Below, in pieces: positions 1-7,477 of a DNA stretch of 64,000 bases. The translations under genes were made by a program, and so were the position numbers. How positions within the stretch are numbered: the stretch's first letter is position 1; every line of letters starts with the position of its first letter. The notes beneath the pieces were generated by a model. The model was given only the letters and a program-made list of their open reading frames with translations. It was not told the origin of the DNA and did no database searches. The DNA is from Nocardia vinacea NBRC 16497 (lineage in GTDB: Bacteria; Actinomycetota; Actinomycetes; Mycobacteriales; Mycobacteriaceae), in the NCBI RefSeq assembly GCF_000308835.1, contig NZ_BAGN01000167.1, forward strand, positions 19,552 to 83,551. The letters are read 5' to 3'.

Positions 1-95
1 GCGTCCACCAGCCGCTCGCTGCTCAGGCGGCGGTTTTCCCCGTCGCCGCGTTCCTGCTGAACTGTGCTCGATCCCGCGTCGCTACCGATGCTCAT
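1..95 (-). CDS. Partial 5' end of an unidentified gene running off the left edge
   Basis: An open frame begins with ATG at 95-93 and runs without a stop to position 1, giving about 31 residues that start MSIGSDAGSS and end SSERLVD. A GGGAG ribosome site lies 7 nt upstream (103-107). Only the polar N-terminal tail is visible, so no family can be assigned. It is divergent from the HEIGH metallopeptidase gene. Such metallopeptidases are often paired with a helix-turn-helix regulator, so a regulator is a reasonable guess, but nothing in these 31 residues shows it. Confidence 0.5.
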   Translation of the reverse strand, partial: MSIGSDAGSSTVQQERGDGENRRLSSERLVD

Positions 96-491
96 CTGCA
101 CGCTCCCATCCTGCGCGTCAACCGTGCTTGTCGGTGGGGAACCCGGCTGTTCTCAGCATGTCGCACGCAGCCGCAGCCGGTACTGTTTTCCGCACACTTC
201 GCGTACGTACCGCATGATCAATCTCGCTCGCTCTCGTGCCCTGCCCACCGAAATCGGGCGCGCCGGCGCCGTGCGGCGCGATCGGCTCGCCGTCCAATCT
301 CGCCGCACCGACGACGTTCCGATACCGCCCCCGGGTGTCGCATCCGCGACTCCGAGGGGGCGATAAATCCCACCAAGGTGTCTGCCGACTCGACCAGGCA
401 CCGTCTCACGGGTGCATGAATTATGCAGTGTCGCTATCGGTTTCGACGGAATGTCCGATTCGCGAGGTGACTACCGCGCACGGGGTGAGTA
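96..491. other. Divergent intergenic region, no gene seen
   Basis: About 400 bases separate the partial minus-strand gene from the HEIGH peptidase gene. The short open frames on both strands lack ribosome sites and recognisable protein sequence. The segment presumably holds the promoters of the two divergent genes, but I could not identify a convincing -35/-10 pair. Confidence 0.4.
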
Positions 492-1004
492 ATGTATGCC
501 CCGATGACCAGCATGGAAGCCCGTTTCCGTGAAGCAGCGCGGACCGTGCCCCTCCCCAGTCCTTGGAATCTGTCCGCCTACCTCGCAAGTGTCGCCGCGC
601 ACCGTGGTCGTTCCATCTCGCTGCAGGCGATCCCCGCGGCCGCGCTCGCGGATATCGGGTGTCGTGGCAGCGGGCTCTGGATCGCGCGCGGTCACGACGA
701 CATCATCGTCTACGACGCGTCCGCCACCGAGCGCAATGCGGATCACATCATCCTGCACGAAATCGGTCACATGCTATTCGGGCACGGTAAGGAAGGTACG
801 GAGGCGGGCGAGCCGATTACACCGTCGCTGGCCGCACTGCTGCCGTCCATCTCACCGTCCTCCATCAGGCACGTACTCGGCCGCGAACATTTCGGCGCCG
901 ACCGCGAACGGGAAGCGGAGGTATTCGCCGATATGACCATGGTCTACGCCACCCTGCCGCGCCGCCCGGCACGCTCGTTCCGACTTTTCGGGCGCGGGCG
1001 TTAG
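492..1004 (+). CDS. HEIGH-motif metallopeptidase-like protein (ImmA/IrrE type)
   Basis: A 170-residue protein with the zinc-protease signature HEIGHMLFGH at about residues 93-102, preceded by a hydrophobic strand (ADHIILHEIGH). HExxH with a short N-terminal segment fits the ImmA/IrrE-like metallo-endopeptidases, which cleave or remodel partner repressors; here the partner is unknown. In-frame ATGs at 504 and 513 are alternative starts. The 3' end overlaps the convergent DUF4254 gene by 4 bases (TTAG). It could instead be an orphan domain without proteolytic activity. The family call is fairly safe and the role is inference. Confidence 0.72.
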   Translation: MYAPMTSMEARFREAARTVPLPSPWNLSAYLASVAAHRGRSISLQAIPAAALADIGCRGSGLWIARGHDDIIVYDASATERNADHIILHEIGHMLFGHGKEGTEAGEPITPSLAALLPSISPSSIRHVLGREHFGADREREAEVFADMTMVYATLPRRPARSFRLFGRGR

Positions 1005-1438
1005 CCACCAGGTAGTCGGCGGGTGCCCTCACGCAATCCGTCGATGAGATCCTGATAGCTATCCGCCAGCTCGTTGAGCTGCACCCACGCGTCATAGAAG
1101 ACGGGCTCCGGCGCCTCGGACAGCGGCACGAAGGCCTGCGTGGTCATTCTGGCCAGCCGATCCACGATCTCGCCGACGGTTTCGGAGTGCAACTGCGCCT
1201 CGGAGCACGGCACCGGCATCGCCAGCGTCACCCACAGGTCGATCGACCGCACCAGTTGGGCACGCCGCCGATCCAGCTTGGGGATTTCACGCACCGGCGT
1301 CCGCTCGCGGATCTCGTGCAGCTGCGCCAACTCCCCCGCTGCCTCCAGCATCGGATGATCGTCGTGCGGTAGCCCTCGGCATGCGGCCAGCAACATATCC
1401 CGCCCCGGAACCATCCGGTTATTCCCGACATTCCTCAT
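1001..1438 (-). CDS. DUF4254-like protein
   Basis: A 145-residue helical protein. The pattern HPMLEAAGELAQLHEIRE followed by RRAQLVRSIDLWV matches my recollection of the DUF4254 family of actinobacteria (histidine-rich helix, then an R..LV..ID.W helix); no function is established. ATG 1438 was chosen because GGGAGG sits 6 nt upstream; the open frame extends to 1522 but the extra 28 residues are low quality. No signal peptide or membrane segment is seen. It converges on the HEIGH peptidase gene with a 4-base stop overlap. Confidence 0.65.
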   Translation of the reverse strand: MRNVGNNRMVPGRDMLLAACRGLPHDDHPMLEAAGELAQLHEIRERTPVREIPKLDRRRAQLVRSIDLWVTLAMPVPCSEAQLHSETVGEIVDRLARMTTQAFVPLSEAPEPVFYDAWVQLNELADSYQDLIDGLREGTRRLPGG

Positions 1439-1639
1439 CTGGGCCTCCCACCGACGCCGGAACGCGCCGCCATCGGCGAACCTCCGGACCAGCAATGTCG
1501 TTTCCGCACCGCACGACCGCACGTCACGCCTCGATTATCGACCCAGATCCGCGACCGCGACCGGAAACGCCGATATCAATTTGTTACAGACCTGCGCGTT
1601 CACGGCAAACGCTCAGTAACCCAAACTATGGTCCGATGG

Positions 1640-2458
1640 TCAGCGACCGAGTGGGGGCGAGGTGAGCTTCGACTCGGCGGGCACACCCTCGGCCACGCCA
1701 TCCGCCAGATAGTCCTGACCGCCGACATAGAACGTACGACCGGATTCGCCTGCGGCACTTGCGGCCTCGCCGACGACGGCGGCGAACTCCTCGATGGTCG
1801 GCAGCGCACCGTGATCGCGGCGAGCCGAAACCGCCTCGGGATTACGACGTTCCAGCAGGCGAACAATGATCGTGCCGTCGATCATGTCGCCGGACACCAC
1901 ATTCAGCCCGATGCCACGTTCGGTCAGCTCCGGAATCATTGCGCGCAAGGCATCTTCACCCGCACGCTTGCTCGCCGCGATCGGCTCATAGTCCGCCGGA
2001 ACGGGTTTGCGGCCGTGGAAGTGGGCCTGATGGCTGGTCACGAAGACGATCCGGCCGCCGGATGACAGATGCGGCAAGGCCTCCCGCACCAGACGAATCT
2101 GCGCGTCACGATTCAACGCCATCGCGTAGTCGGGCGCGGCATTTCGCTCGAGACCGCCGGATGCGTTGAGCACCAACACATCCAGCCGACCGAACTCCGC
2201 CACCACATCGGCGATCATGGCCGTGGTGGCGTCGGCATCCGCAATATCGGCACCGGCAATCGAGGCACTGCCGCCGACGGCACCGATCTCATCGGCGATC
2301 GCCTGGGCGCGCTTGCGCTTCTCCCGATAGTTGATGATCACGTGATCACCATCGGCCGCCAGCACTTTCGCCGTCTCGGCCCCTATCCCCCGCGATGCGC
2401 CGGTGATCAGCACAATCCTTCGTTCCATCGAGTCGCCCACCATCCGCCTCTCGCTCAT
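1640..2458 (-). CDS. SDR family oxidoreductase
   Basis: A 272-residue short-chain dehydrogenase. The NAD(P)-binding TGASRGIG motif lies near residue 20, followed by an NASG segment and a catalytic-region serine in VFVTSHQ. The usual YxxxK is atypical: the lysine is in YEPIAASKRAGE, so the tyrosine sits seven residues before it instead of four. I recall this arrangement in an actinobacterial SDR subgroup. Met at 2428 is an alternative start closer to the fold. The gene is divergent from an HxlR regulator, which probably controls it. The substrate is unknown. Confidence 0.8.
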   Translation of the reverse strand: MSERRMVGDSMERRIVLITGASRGIGAETAKVLAADGDHVIINYREKRKRAQAIADEIGAVGGSASIAGADIADADATTAMIADVVAEFGRLDVLVLNASGGLERNAAPDYAMALNRDAQIRLVREALPHLSSGGRIVFVTSHQAHFHGRKPVPADYEPIAASKRAGEDALRAMIPELTERGIGLNVVSGDMIDGTIIVRLLERRNPEAVSARRDHGALPTIEEFAAVVGEAASAAGESGRTFYVGGQDYLADGVAEGVPAESKLTSPPLGR

Positions 2459-2468
2459 GTCTGCGTCT

Positions 2469-2536
2469 CGCCGGCGCTCGGCTCCGCACGAGCGAGCGGC
2501 TCGGCCGTGTCTTTGCTCGCTCGCTGCGCTCGCTCA
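2469..2536. repeat. Interspersed GC-rich repeat, copy 1 (SERSER-type)
   Basis: The segment opens with CGCCGGCGCTCGGCTCCG (2469-2486) and ends with GCTCGCTCGCTGCGCTCGCTCA. The same opening 18-mer and a near-identical end occur at 58614-58682. Read on the minus strand, the end gives GAGCGAGCGNAGCGAGCGA, a sequence that often appears as Ser-Glu-Arg runs at the start of over-extended actinobacterial gene models. It lies between the SDR and HxlR genes. Confidence 0.7.
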
Positions 2537-2584
2537 TCAGCCCACAGCAACGCTTCTAATTTAGAATCACTATGGTAGTTCGAA

Positions 2585-2929
2585 ATGAGAAGTGCAAATG
2601 GAGCCGAGCCGTCGCGCGGGCGAAACGACCCGGCGCATGCGCCCGTGCTGGCCACCATGGAGCTCATCGGCCAACGCTGGATCCTGCGCGTCCTCTGGGA
2701 GTTGGAACCCGGCCACCTCGGCTTCCTCGAACTGCGCCGCCGTATGGGCAACTGCTCGTCGAGCATGCTCTCGACCCGCCTGCAACACCTCCAGACCGCC
2801 GGCGTGATCACCAAGAACGCGGATAAAACCTACGAACTCACCCCGGCGGGCATCGACCTCACCGCGGCCCTCCAGCCACTTTGGAGCTGGTCCGAACGCT
2901 GGGCCCCGCCATCCCCCGATCCCGAGTAG
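2585..2929 (+). CDS. HxlR family winged-helix transcriptional regulator
   Basis: A 114-residue protein with the HxlR fold throughout: a recognition region around MELIGQRWILRVLWEL (residues 22-37), then SSSMLSTRLQHLQTAGVI for the recognition helix and wing, ending in YELTPAG. HxlR proteins are small DNA-binding regulators, often acting on a divergent oxidoreductase gene, and here an SDR gene is divergent across about 125 bases. It has no ligand domain. A hairpin terminator follows its stop. Confidence 0.85.
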   Translation: MRSANGAEPSRGRNDPAHAPVLATMELIGQRWILRVLWELEPGHLGFLELRRRMGNCSSSMLSTRLQHLQTAGVITKNADKTYELTPAGIDLTAALQPLWSWSERWAPPSPDPE

Positions 2930-2940
2930 TACGTACGACA

Positions 2941-2973
2941 AAGGCGGTCCCCGGTGCTACCGGGAACCGCCTT
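2941..2973. terminator. Bidirectional hairpin terminator
   Basis: AAGGCGGT pairs with ACCGCCTT and CCCGG with CCGGG, with one C-A mismatch and a 5-nt loop. It lies between the convergent HxlR and TIGR03118 genes and can serve both. No U-tract is present, as is usual in high-GC actinobacteria. Confidence 0.7.
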
Positions 2974-2987
2974 CGCCTACGGCAGGG

Positions 2988-4355
2988 TTACTTCAACCGG
3001 AGCTTGCCGAACAGACCTTCCTTCTCGTCATCCGGGCCCGCGGTGAAATACAGCGAGTCGGCGTCGCCGAGGCTCTCGCCATTGCCGAACATCAGGGCCC
3101 ACAGACCCTCGATCTCGATCGGCTGGCCCTTCTCATCGCGCAGATAGTCGACGAACTTGCCGGTGGCGTCGTCGTAGGCGAGCACATGGCCGAGGCCACC
3201 GAAGTTGCCGACGAGCAGCTTGCCGCTGAGCGGACCGAAGTTCGCGGGCGCCACCGCGACAGCCCACGGCGCATTGAGGCGACCGCCGTCGTCGAGGATG
3301 CGGACCAACTTGCCGTTGCCGTCGAATTCCGCGACCTTGCCCTTGGCAGGCTTGCCCTTGGCGTCCTTCTCCTGGTCCTTGTCGAGCGAATCCTCTTCGG
3401 CCTTGTCGAACTTGGACGCATCCTGCTCATCCGGCTTGGTGTCCGCGTACGAGACGAATACGCGGTTGCCGATGGTGGTCACATTGAACGGCGCGGGATC
3501 GCCGGGCTTGGCCTTCTTGCCCTTATCCGGGGCGGCCGCGTCGATCTGGTCGCCGGTGGCGAAGGGGTTGGCGAAGCCGACGGTCGGGATCAGCTGCCAG
3601 TCCTTGTCGAAGGTGCGGACCTGCGGGTTCTCGCCGAAGTCGGCGGCGAGCAGCTTGTCACCGGACGGAGCGAGCGCGATGCCGAAGAACGCCATGCCCT
3701 GGGACTCGCCGTCGAAGACCAGATTCGCCGGACCATCGTGCCGGATGATCGCGCCCTCGGGCCCCTGCTCGGTCCAGGCTGAAATCTTGCCGGAGTCGGT
3801 GGCGAAGATGAACCGCGACGAACCGGTCAGCAGCACCGGCGCACCATCGACATCCACCGGCTGGTCGCGGACGACGAACAGATCGGAGGTGATGGGAGCA
3901 CCGTTGAACACGACGCCGGTGGTCTTGCCGATGCTCTTATCCGAGGTGTCGGCATCCGCACCCGGAATCGTGACGATCTTCAGCGGATCCTGGAACAGCT
4001 TCTGCACCCTGGGATCCGCGGACGCGCTGACATCGCCCACGAATTGGAAGGACTTACCGCCCGCGCCGACCCAGAAATGTCCGCCCGCACCCTTCGGGCG
4101 ATCGGCTAGTCCCCACGCGTTCACCATCTCCGGAAAGGTGTACTGCGCTTTGTATTCGGCGTTGTTGGCGGCGAGGTTGGTCTGCGCGTAGTGATTGCCG
4201 TCGAGGGCAGGCACTTCATCGTTAGACGACTTCGAATCCGAGCATGCCGCGGCCACAACCAGGGCAGCGCCGAGCACCGATGCGCGCAGCAGACCGTTGC
4301 GGGTCCGCGACCGCCAGGCACCGTTGCGGCGCAATTCACTAAGGCGTGCGTTCAA
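2988..4355 (-). CDS. Exported lipoprotein of the TIGR03118 family
   Basis: A 455-residue protein with a basic N-terminus, a hydrophobic stretch (LGAALVVAAACS) and a lipobox cysteine at about residue 38, so it is predicted to be membrane-anchored outside the cell. The body matches the TIGR03118 beta-propeller-like family: MVNAWGLADRP near the start, HFWVGAGG, and GLWALMFGNG then LYFTAGPDDEKEGLFG at the end. A Lys/Asp-rich insert occupies about residues 275-340. The start codon is TTG with AAAGGA about 9 nt upstream. It is divergent from a nitrobindin gene across an iron box. Biochemical function is unknown. Confidence 0.78.
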   Translation of the reverse strand: MNARLSELRRNGAWRSRTRNGLLRASVLGAALVVAAACSDSKSSNDEVPALDGNHYAQTNLAANNAEYKAQYTFPEMVNAWGLADRPKGAGGHFWVGAGGKSFQFVGDVSASADPRVQKLFQDPLKIVTIPGADADTSDKSIGKTTGVVFNGAPITSDLFVVRDQPVDVDGAPVLLTGSSRFIFATDSGKISAWTEQGPEGAIIRHDGPANLVFDGESQGMAFFGIALAPSGDKLLAADFGENPQVRTFDKDWQLIPTVGFANPFATGDQIDAAAPDKGKKAKPGDPAPFNVTTIGNRVFVSYADTKPDEQDASKFDKAEEDSLDKDQEKDAKGKPAKGKVAEFDGNGKLVRILDDGGRLNAPWAVAVAPANFGPLSGKLLVGNFGGLGHVLAYDDATGKFVDYLRDEKGQPIEIEGLWALMFGNGESLGDADSLYFTAGPDDEKEGLFGKLRLK

Positions 4356-4397
4356 CTTCTTCGTCCTTTCCAGCCACTCGCAACCCTCATTTGGCGA

Positions 4398-4416
4398 TTA
4401 GGCGACGCTAACCTTA
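4398..4416. promoter_or_regulatory. Candidate IdeR/DtxR iron box
   Basis: TTAGGCGACGCTAACCTTA matches 15 of 19 positions of the IdeR/DtxR consensus TTAGGTTAGSCTAACCTAA, with an intact right half-site. It lies 43 bases upstream of the TIGR03118 start and 61 bases upstream of the nitrobindin start, so one bound regulator could repress both genes under high iron. Confidence 0.6.
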
Positions 4417-4477
4417 GCTTGGCGGAATTTCGACCGTATGGGAACGTCCCGAATCCGACGGGTTTAAGCTGTCGCGC

Positions 4478-4975
4478 GTGGTCGCCCCTCAACCTTCCGT
4501 CGCCCCCCATCCGGATATCGCTCCGCTCGCACCGTTGCTCGGCACATGGCGCGGACCAGGGCACGGTGAGTACCCGACCATCGAGTCATTCGACTATGTC
4601 GAGGAAATCAAGTTCGGCCACCTCGGCCGACCGTTCCTCACCTACCGGCAGCGCACTCGTGCCGCCGACGGCAGCCGACCGATGCACGCCGAAACCGGTT
4701 ATCTGCGGTGCCCGCGCCCGGATCACGTCGAATTGATCCTGGCCCACCCGACCGGCATCACCGAGATCTGTGAGGGCAGCCTCACCGTCGTCGATGGTGA
4801 ACTGCGGATGGAATTCGAATCGACCAGCATCGGCCGCAGCAGTACCGCGAAAGTGGTAACCGCCCTCGGCCGTTCGATCAAGTTGGTCGGGGACACCATC
4901 GACTACACACTGCGTATGGCCGCGGTCGGCGAACCACTCACCCACCACCTCGCGGCGACCCTGCACCGCACCTGA
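4478..4975 (+). CDS. Nitrobindin-like heme-binding beta-barrel (FABP-like, peroxynitrite isomerase family)
   Basis: A 165-residue protein with the actinobacterial nitrobindin signature: LLGTWRGPGHGEYPTI (about residues 20-35) and FLTYRQRT, ending in LTHHLAATLHR where one histidine (156 or 157) should be the heme-iron ligand. The family (M. tuberculosis Rv2717c type) binds ferric heme in a 10-stranded barrel and isomerises peroxynitrite to nitrate. The start is GTG 4478. No signal peptide, so cytoplasmic. An iron box lies upstream. Its stop directly abuts the stop of the convergent Coq4-like gene. Confidence 0.85.
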   Translation: MVAPQPSVAPHPDIAPLAPLLGTWRGPGHGEYPTIESFDYVEEIKFGHLGRPFLTYRQRTRAADGSRPMHAETGYLRCPRPDHVELILAHPTGITEICEGSLTVVDGELRMEFESTSIGRSSTAKVVTALGRSIKLVGDTIDYTLRMAAVGEPLTHHLAATLHRT

Positions 4976-6091
4976 TCAGTCGCGGGACGGATCCGGACGC
5001 CAGGGCACATACGGCGTGCCCGCGGCCTGCGCGGCGGCCTCGGCCGAATGCAGTTGGTACGGCGTGATACCGCCAGGCTCCCAGGCGCCGACAGAACCCG
5101 CCGCAACGGCCTCGTGTGATTTCGCGGTCAACCCGATCTCATTGCGTACCACCGCGATCGGACGATCGGCGAGCGTGAACCAGTCCAGGTCGAGGAAATC
5201 GTGGCTGCCATGGGTGAGCGCCCCGCGTCGCATGGCGTCGCCGAGGCGCGTCGCCATACCCGCGGTGCTCAAATGTCCTTCGTTGGCTTCGAACAATCCG
5301 GCTCCGGCATGTAGGTAGCCGGTTTCGAAGAGTGAAATCACCATGGCGAGCAGGCTGAACGCGCGCGGGTCGTCGTTGGCGCGCGCCATGAATGCGAATA
5401 CCTCGATCTCATTTTCCAGCGTGGTGCCGTAGCCGGCGAGCACATGCACCCAGTCGTGCTGGGCGAGTAACGGCGGCGCGGAACCCGGCAGGCCGGGCGT
5501 GACGAAACCACGGTCGGCATAGAAATCGGAAACGCCACGGCCGAGCGTCCCGACGGGCAACTCGCGCAGCCCGGCCCAGCGCGCGGCCAAGGTCGGGTCA
5601 TCGCTGACCTGCCCCCAGGACGAATCCAGACTTTCGGTGTGCAGCGCGGTCAACCGGCTCGGATCCAGCCCGCCGAGATAACCGTTGCGGTCGAAGTCGA
5701 CCGCGGCGAGTTCGATCGCGCCCTCGGCATATTTCTGCGCCACCGCGATCATCTCGTCGTCGACCTCGAGCGCGTCGGCGAACTCCCGCAGTTTGCTCGC
5801 GACTGCGGGCGGCAACGGCCGCACCACCAGCGCGGACAACAGCATCGTCTGCACGATCCGCTCCCGGAAGATCCGGTTGCGCCGGTCCAGACCGACCGCG
5901 AAGGTCGCGGCATCGACGGGCGGCAGCGTCTCCAACTCGACTCGATGTCCGGTCATCGACAGGAACAGCGACGGAATCAGCAACTGCTGTAGCGGGGTCA
6001 GCCCGTCCGCACCGGACGCCGCGGAGACCACACCGCTCGCCAGCAGCGCCACTTCGGCCGCATCGGGCGGGGTCAGCAGTACATCATCCAT
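4976..6091 (-). CDS. Coq4-motif protein with TerB-like N-terminal half
   Basis: A 371-residue protein. The second half contains LAQHDWVHVLAGY followed by a glutamate, spaced HDxxH-x11-E (about His212, Asp213, His216, Glu228). This is the metal-binding signature of the COQ4 family, preceded by a family-like segment LGRGVSDFYADRGFVTPGL. The first half is helical (TPLQQLLIPSLFLSM) and resembles TerB-like domains; that part is a weaker call. ATG 6091 has GGAG 8 nt upstream; a GTG at 6127 is an alternative. COQ4 acts in ubiquinone synthesis, which these bacteria lack, so the role here is unknown. Confidence 0.6.
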   Translation of the reverse strand: MDDVLLTPPDAAEVALLASGVVSAASGADGLTPLQQLLIPSLFLSMTGHRVELETLPPVDAATFAVGLDRRNRIFRERIVQTMLLSALVVRPLPPAVASKLREFADALEVDDEMIAVAQKYAEGAIELAAVDFDRNGYLGGLDPSRLTALHTESLDSSWGQVSDDPTLAARWAGLRELPVGTLGRGVSDFYADRGFVTPGLPGSAPPLLAQHDWVHVLAGYGTTLENEIEVFAFMARANDDPRAFSLLAMVISLFETGYLHAGAGLFEANEGHLSTAGMATRLGDAMRRGALTHGSHDFLDLDWFTLADRPIAVVRNEIGLTAKSHEAVAAGSVGAWEPGGITPYQLHSAEAAAQAAGTPYVPWRPDPSRD

Positions 6092-6315
6092 CCGGTCAAC
6101 TCCAAGATCGCCGACAATGTCCACCACGGCGGTGGACGATCACATTATCGATCCGAATCCGGCTCGGCGCGTAATCATTTCGCCGACGGCGTACTCGCCA
6201 CGGGCACGGCGTGCCAGCAGTGCGTATGCTGAATTCCATCGCGTGACGCTTCCGTCGGCGAAACAGCCGTGGGGCAGCGGCGGTCCGGAAGCGGATTGCG
6301 TTCGGAGGGAATCTG

Positions 6316-7470
6316 GTGGGCTCTGCGGGCTCGAATCGACCGGCGCTCGATCTTCGAGTGCTCGGACCGGTGCGCCTGCTGGTCGACGATCAGGCAATTC
6401 CGTTGCCCGGCGCCAAACTCCGCGCGCTGCTCGCCATGCTGGTCATCAACCGCCGCAATGCCGTCGCGAAAACCACACTGGCGAACAGCATCTGGGAAGA
6501 GGAGATGCCGAATCGCTCCGTCGATGGCCTCTATGCATACGTCTCGAATCTACGCACTGTGCTGCGTTCGGCCGGGGTCGACGACCGGGCCATTCTGCGC
6601 ACCGTGCACGCCGGATACCTCCTCGATATCGCCGAGGATCAATGCGATGTCGGCCGCTTCGAGCGGGCCAGGACACAGGGCTCGCTGGCCTTCACCACCG
6701 GCGACCTGGAAACCGCGGCCGAATGTTTCGCCGACGCGCTCGCGGAGTGGAGTGGTGAGGCGGTCGCCGGACTGCGCGGACTGCGTTTCGCCGACAATTT
6801 CGCCACCGATATGGACGAACGCCGGTTGAACGCCATCGCCGATCGCCTGGATGCGGATATCGCATGCGGGCGCGAAGGCGCGGTCCTGGGCGAACTGACC
6901 GCACTGACCACCGAACACGCCGTGAACGAGCGGCTCTGGCGACTGTTCATCTCCGCGCTCTACCGCGCGGGCCGCCAGGCCGACGCACTCGCCGCCTGTC
7001 TGCGCATCCGCCGCAACCTCGCCGACCAGCAGGGCATCGACCCGGATCCGCGCACCCTGGCACTGGAGGAGGCGATCCGCAGCCAGCAGGCACTGCCGAC
7101 GGTCTCCTCCTCACCCGGAGCGACCAAGCGGGATCTGCCCGATGTGCTGCGGCAGGCCTGGCTGCGGGTCGGCGACGGTGAGGCGATCGCCATTCCGGCG
7201 ACCGGGCTGCGGATCGGCCGGGAATGGGATAACGACATCGTGCTCGACGATGCCCGGGTCAGCCGTAAACACGCGCGCATCGTGCCGCGCGAGAACCGGA
7301 TCTTCATCCGGGATCGGGATTCGGCCAACGGCGTCTACGTCAACGGCGTGCCGATCGGTGCCGATACCGCACTCGCGCACGGCGATGTCATCCGAATCGG
7401 TTCCACCACACTGCGTTACGAGATGCCCGATCGCGGCACCCCGCCGGAGTCCACCAGTCGTACCAACTGA
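6316..7470 (+). CDS. EmbR-like transcriptional regulator (winged HTH, BTAD, FHA)
   Basis: A 384-residue protein in three parts: an OmpR-type winged helix (about 10-105, LRVLGPVRLLVDD to HAGYLLDI), a bacterial transcriptional activator domain (about 110-260, ending in ADQQGIDPDPRTLALEEAI) and a C-terminal FHA domain (about 290-375, with GLRIGRE, RVSRKHARI and DSANGVYVNGV). This is the order seen in EmbR, where FHA recognises phosphothreonine on a Ser/Thr kinase or on itself. The start is GTG 6316 with GGAGGG 6 nt upstream. No kinase gene is in the window. Targets are unknown. Confidence 0.85.
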   Translation: MGSAGSNRPALDLRVLGPVRLLVDDQAIPLPGAKLRALLAMLVINRRNAVAKTTLANSIWEEEMPNRSVDGLYAYVSNLRTVLRSAGVDDRAILRTVHAGYLLDIAEDQCDVGRFERARTQGSLAFTTGDLETAAECFADALAEWSGEAVAGLRGLRFADNFATDMDERRLNAIADRLDADIACGREGAVLGELTALTTEHAVNERLWRLFISALYRAGRQADALAACLRIRRNLADQQGIDPDPRTLALEEAIRSQQALPTVSSSPGATKRDLPDVLRQAWLRVGDGEAIAIPATGLRIGREWDNDIVLDDARVSRKHARIVPRENRIFIRDRDSANGVYVNGVPIGADTALAHGDVIRIGSTTLRYEMPDRGTPPESTSRTN

Positions 7471-7477
7471 GTCGGGT

